From JBDHWG01 sp039810085 (GTDB lineage: Bacteria > Chloroflexota > Anaerolineae > Epilineales > JAHCIE01): 64,000 nucleotides of DNA. The position numbers and the translations under genes are program-made. Location: positions 62,001 through 126,000 of the forward strand of contig JBDHWG010000018.1 in NCBI GenBank assembly GCA_039810085.1. The letters are read 5' to 3'. This document shows, one piece after another, positions 62,571-64,000 of the stretch (its first letter is position 1; the number at the start of each line of letters is the position of its first letter). Below the pieces are notes generated by a model that made no database searches, was not told the origin of the DNA, and saw only the letters and a list, made by a program, of their open reading frames with translations.

Positions 62571-62648
62571 CTACCCAGACGGAAGCAACGTCGCTTTTTT
62601 AGCGCCGTAGACTTTGCTTTTGACCTGGGCAGCCGCGAATGGGTGCAT
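62571..62648 (-). CDS. Lysine-rich leader peptide of the hcs operon
   Basis: A 25-codon reading frame, ATG 62648 to TAG 62571, encoding MHPFAAAQVKSKVYGAKKAT and five more residues. GAGG lies 7 nt before the ATG and about 10 nt after the predicted transcription start. Four of 25 codons are Lys, all AAA (positions 10, 12, 17, 18), whereas hcs itself uses AAG for nine of its ten Lys. The frame ends just before the mutually exclusive hairpins that precede hcs. This is the expected arrangement for ribosome-mediated attenuation by charged tRNA-Lys. Too short for ordinary gene finding. Confidence 0.8.
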   Translation of the reverse strand: MHPFAAAQVKSKVYGAKKATLLPSG

Positions 62649-62675
62649 CGAATAGCCTCGTGATTGATTGCAGCC

Positions 62676-62704
62676 AGTATATCGTGTTCCGCGCGGCTTG
62701 TCAA
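62676..62704 (-). promoter_or_regulatory. Consensus promoter of the hcs lysine operon
   Basis: TTGACA (62699-62704) and TATACT (62676-62681) on the - strand with exactly 17 bp between them. The predicted start near 62669 gives a leader RNA of about 237 nt before hcs. The remaining sequence to feoB (62705-62785) shows no clear + strand promoter. Confidence 0.82.
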
Positions 62705-62785
62705 GTTCTAATGGGTGGAGATTCCTTTACGTGCTGGGGTCAGATGTCAATGTTGGCAGAACAATATCAAGGTATCATAGTGCGT

Positions 62786-64000
62786 ATGACTTGCCACACC
62801 GAAGCGGCGCTCGACATGAGCGCCATCGATCCGCTGATTATCCTGGCCGGACACCCCAACGTCGGGAAGTCCGTCCTGTTCAAGCGCCTGACCGGACGCT
62901 ACGTCACCGTCTCCAACTACCCCGGCACGACGGTCGAGGTCTCGCAGGGTCAGGCCGTGCTCGCCGGACGCCGGACGCTCGTCGTGGATGCGCCCGGCAT
63001 CAACAGCCTCACCTCTCTATCCGACGACGAGCGCGTCACGCGAGACCTGCTTCTCCAGCGCCAGCCCGACGCCGTCGTCCAGGTGGGCGACGCCAAGAAC
63101 CTGGCCCGCGCCCTGTTCCTGACCCTCCAGTTCGCCGAGATGGACGCGCCCCTGGTGCTCGACCTCAACATGACCGACGAGGCGCGGCGGCAGGGCATCA
63201 CCATCGACTACGACAAGTTGAGCGAACGCCTGGGCGTCCCGGTCGTGCCGACGATTGCTACACGCGGCGAGGGCGTCGGCGACCTGGTGGCGAACCTCTC
63301 CCACGCCGCCGTCCCGTGTCTCCGCGTAACCTATGACCCAACTATCGAGCAAGGGCTGGCGGCCATCGAAGCGATGCTACCCGCCGATTTGTCGGGCCGA
63401 CGCGGTCGGGCGGTCATGCTGCTAAGTGGCGAAAGTGATGCGGCTCTGGGCCTGGCGCTGGATGCCGAGTCCCTTGCGGCGATTGAGCGCATGCGAGGCG
63501 AGGTGAAAGCGCATTTCGGCCGCCCGCTCTCCCACGTCATCACCCAGGAACGCTGGCAGGCCGTGACGGACATCGTCGCCGAGGTATGCCAACGCGACGA
63601 CGGCATGGTCGTCACGTGGCAGCAGCGGCTAGACGCCTGGACAGTACACCCCGTCCTGGGCTGGCCCATCGTTCTGCTTATCATCTACCTGGTCTACAAA
63701 TTCGTCGGGGAGTTCGGCGCGGGGACGATGGTCAACTGGGTGCAGGGCACAGTGTTCGGGGGGTGGATCAGCCCGGCGGTCACGGCGTTTCTCCAGACGT
63801 ACGTGCCGATACCCCTACTACAAGACTTCCTCGTCGGCGAGTACGGCGTCGTCACCGTTGGCCTGGCCTACGGCTTCGGCATCGTCCTGCCCATCGTCAG
63901 TACGTTTTTCCTGGCGTTTGGCGTCCTCGAAGACTCCGGCTATTTGCCCCGTCTCGCCGTGATGGTCAATCGCGGCTTCCGCGTCATCGGCCTCAACGGC
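62786..64000 (+). CDS. feoB: Ferrous iron transporter FeoB, N-terminal part (3' end outside window)
   Basis: At least 405 residues, open to the right edge. The G domain has G1 AGHPNVGKSVLFKRLTG (about residues 19-35), G2 NYPGTTVEV, G3 VDAPGINSL and G4-like LNMTDEARRQG (NxxD). The hydrophobic core begins near residue 290 (VLGWPIVLLIIYLVYKFVG) and continues with VGLAYGFGIVLPIVSTFFLAFGVLEDSGYLPRLAV, the FeoB gate region. No FeoA gene precedes it. ATG 62786 or GTG 62780 are possible starts; AAGG lies 8 nt before the latter. It is divergent from the lysine operon. Confidence 0.9.
   Translation, partial: MTCHTEAALDMSAIDPLIILAGHPNVGKSVLFKRLTGRYVTVSNYPGTTVEVSQGQAVLAGRRTLVVDAPGINSLTSLSDDERVTRDLLLQRQPDAVVQVGDAKNLARALFLTLQFAEMDAPLVLDLNMTDEARRQGITIDYDKLSERLGVPVVPTIATRGEGVGDLVANLSHAAVPCLRVTYDPTIEQGLAAIEAMLPADLSGRRGRAVMLLSGESDAALGLALDAESLAAIERMRGEVKAHFGRPLSHVITQERWQAVTDIVAEVCQRDDGMVVTWQQRLDAWTVHPVLGWPIVLLIIYLVYKFVGEFGAGTMVNWVQGTVFGGWISPAVTAFLQTYVPIPLLQDFLVGEYGVVTVGLAYGFGIVLPIVSTFFLAFGVLEDSGYLPRLAVMVNRGFRVIGLNG

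Noticed and set aside
62433..62660. T-box or lysine riboswitch upstream of hcs
   Set aside because: No T-box TGGNACCGCG-type sequence, no specifier-loop architecture and no L-box core were seen; the short Lys-rich reading frame and terminators explain the leader better.

Overview
The window is GC-rich and gene-dense, with short intergenic gaps that repeatedly carry palindromic repeats. Gene content points to a Chloroflexota-like bacterium, although no rRNA or other phylogenetic marker is present. Supporting signs are a LysW amino-carrier lysine pathway, large MalT-like LuxR regulators, an effector-associated (death-like) domain joined to a membrane and TPR protein, DUF4058 genes, and secreted proteins ending in an FLPLLA-type motif. 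The taxonomic call is inference.

Layout. (1) 1-6.2 kb, + strand: seven tightly packed genes for an unassigned sugar, polyol or sugar-acid pathway (polyol dehydrogenase end, phosphotriesterase-like hydrolase, cupin phosphoglucose isomerase, 2-hydroxyacid dehydrogenase, shikimate dehydrogenase-like enzyme, L-fucose isomerase-like enzyme, tagatose 3-epimerase-like enzyme). (2) 6.2-17.7 kb, - strand: a glucuronide-utilisation operon (MFS, two UidA-type beta-glucuronidases flanking a DUF2721 membrane protein, a cytidylate-kinase-like protein, a second MFS, glucuronate isomerase, an SDR resembling mannonate oxidoreductase). It is read from a near-consensus promoter with a LacI-type operator, next to its probable lacI-family regulator. 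(3) 17.8-25.9 kb: DsrE and TusA-like sulfur-relay proteins, two large ATPase LuxR regulators, an MFS efflux protein and two tiny proteins. (4) 26-31 kb: an EAD/TM/TPR protein, a lipoprotein, a HAD phosphatase and a decayed ATPase regulator abutting an fn3 fragment. (5) 31-40 kb: DinB-like protein, alditol oxidase, CPBP protease, membrane and secreted proteins, and remnants of CPBP and DUF4058 genes. (6) 40-45.4 kb: a BTAD regulator divergent from a CheB and a giant CheB-CheR-PAS-histidine kinase. (7) 46-62.7 kb: lysine biosynthesis by the alpha-aminoadipate route in two - strand blocks (hcs, lysT, lysU, methyltransferase, hicDH, LysE exporter, lysW, lysX, nudix; and lysY, lysZ, phzF-like, small ORF, lysJ, lysK, yqhA). 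A + strand tryptophanase operon sits between the blocks. (8) The start of feoB runs off the right edge.

The most notable feature is upstream of hcs. A consensus promoter drives a 25-codon leader peptide with four AAA lysine codons and its own Shine-Dalgarno. Two intrinsic terminators and mutually exclusive pairings follow, which makes a textbook-style lysine attenuator. A second theme is that palindromic repeats sit inside gene junctions of the lysine operon and supply C-terminal residues, stop codons and probably ribosome-binding sequence. Among expected pathway enzymes, LysN (2-aminoadipate aminotransferase) and UxuA (mannonate dehydratase) are not in the window. No tRNA, rRNA, CRISPR array or transposase was recognised.
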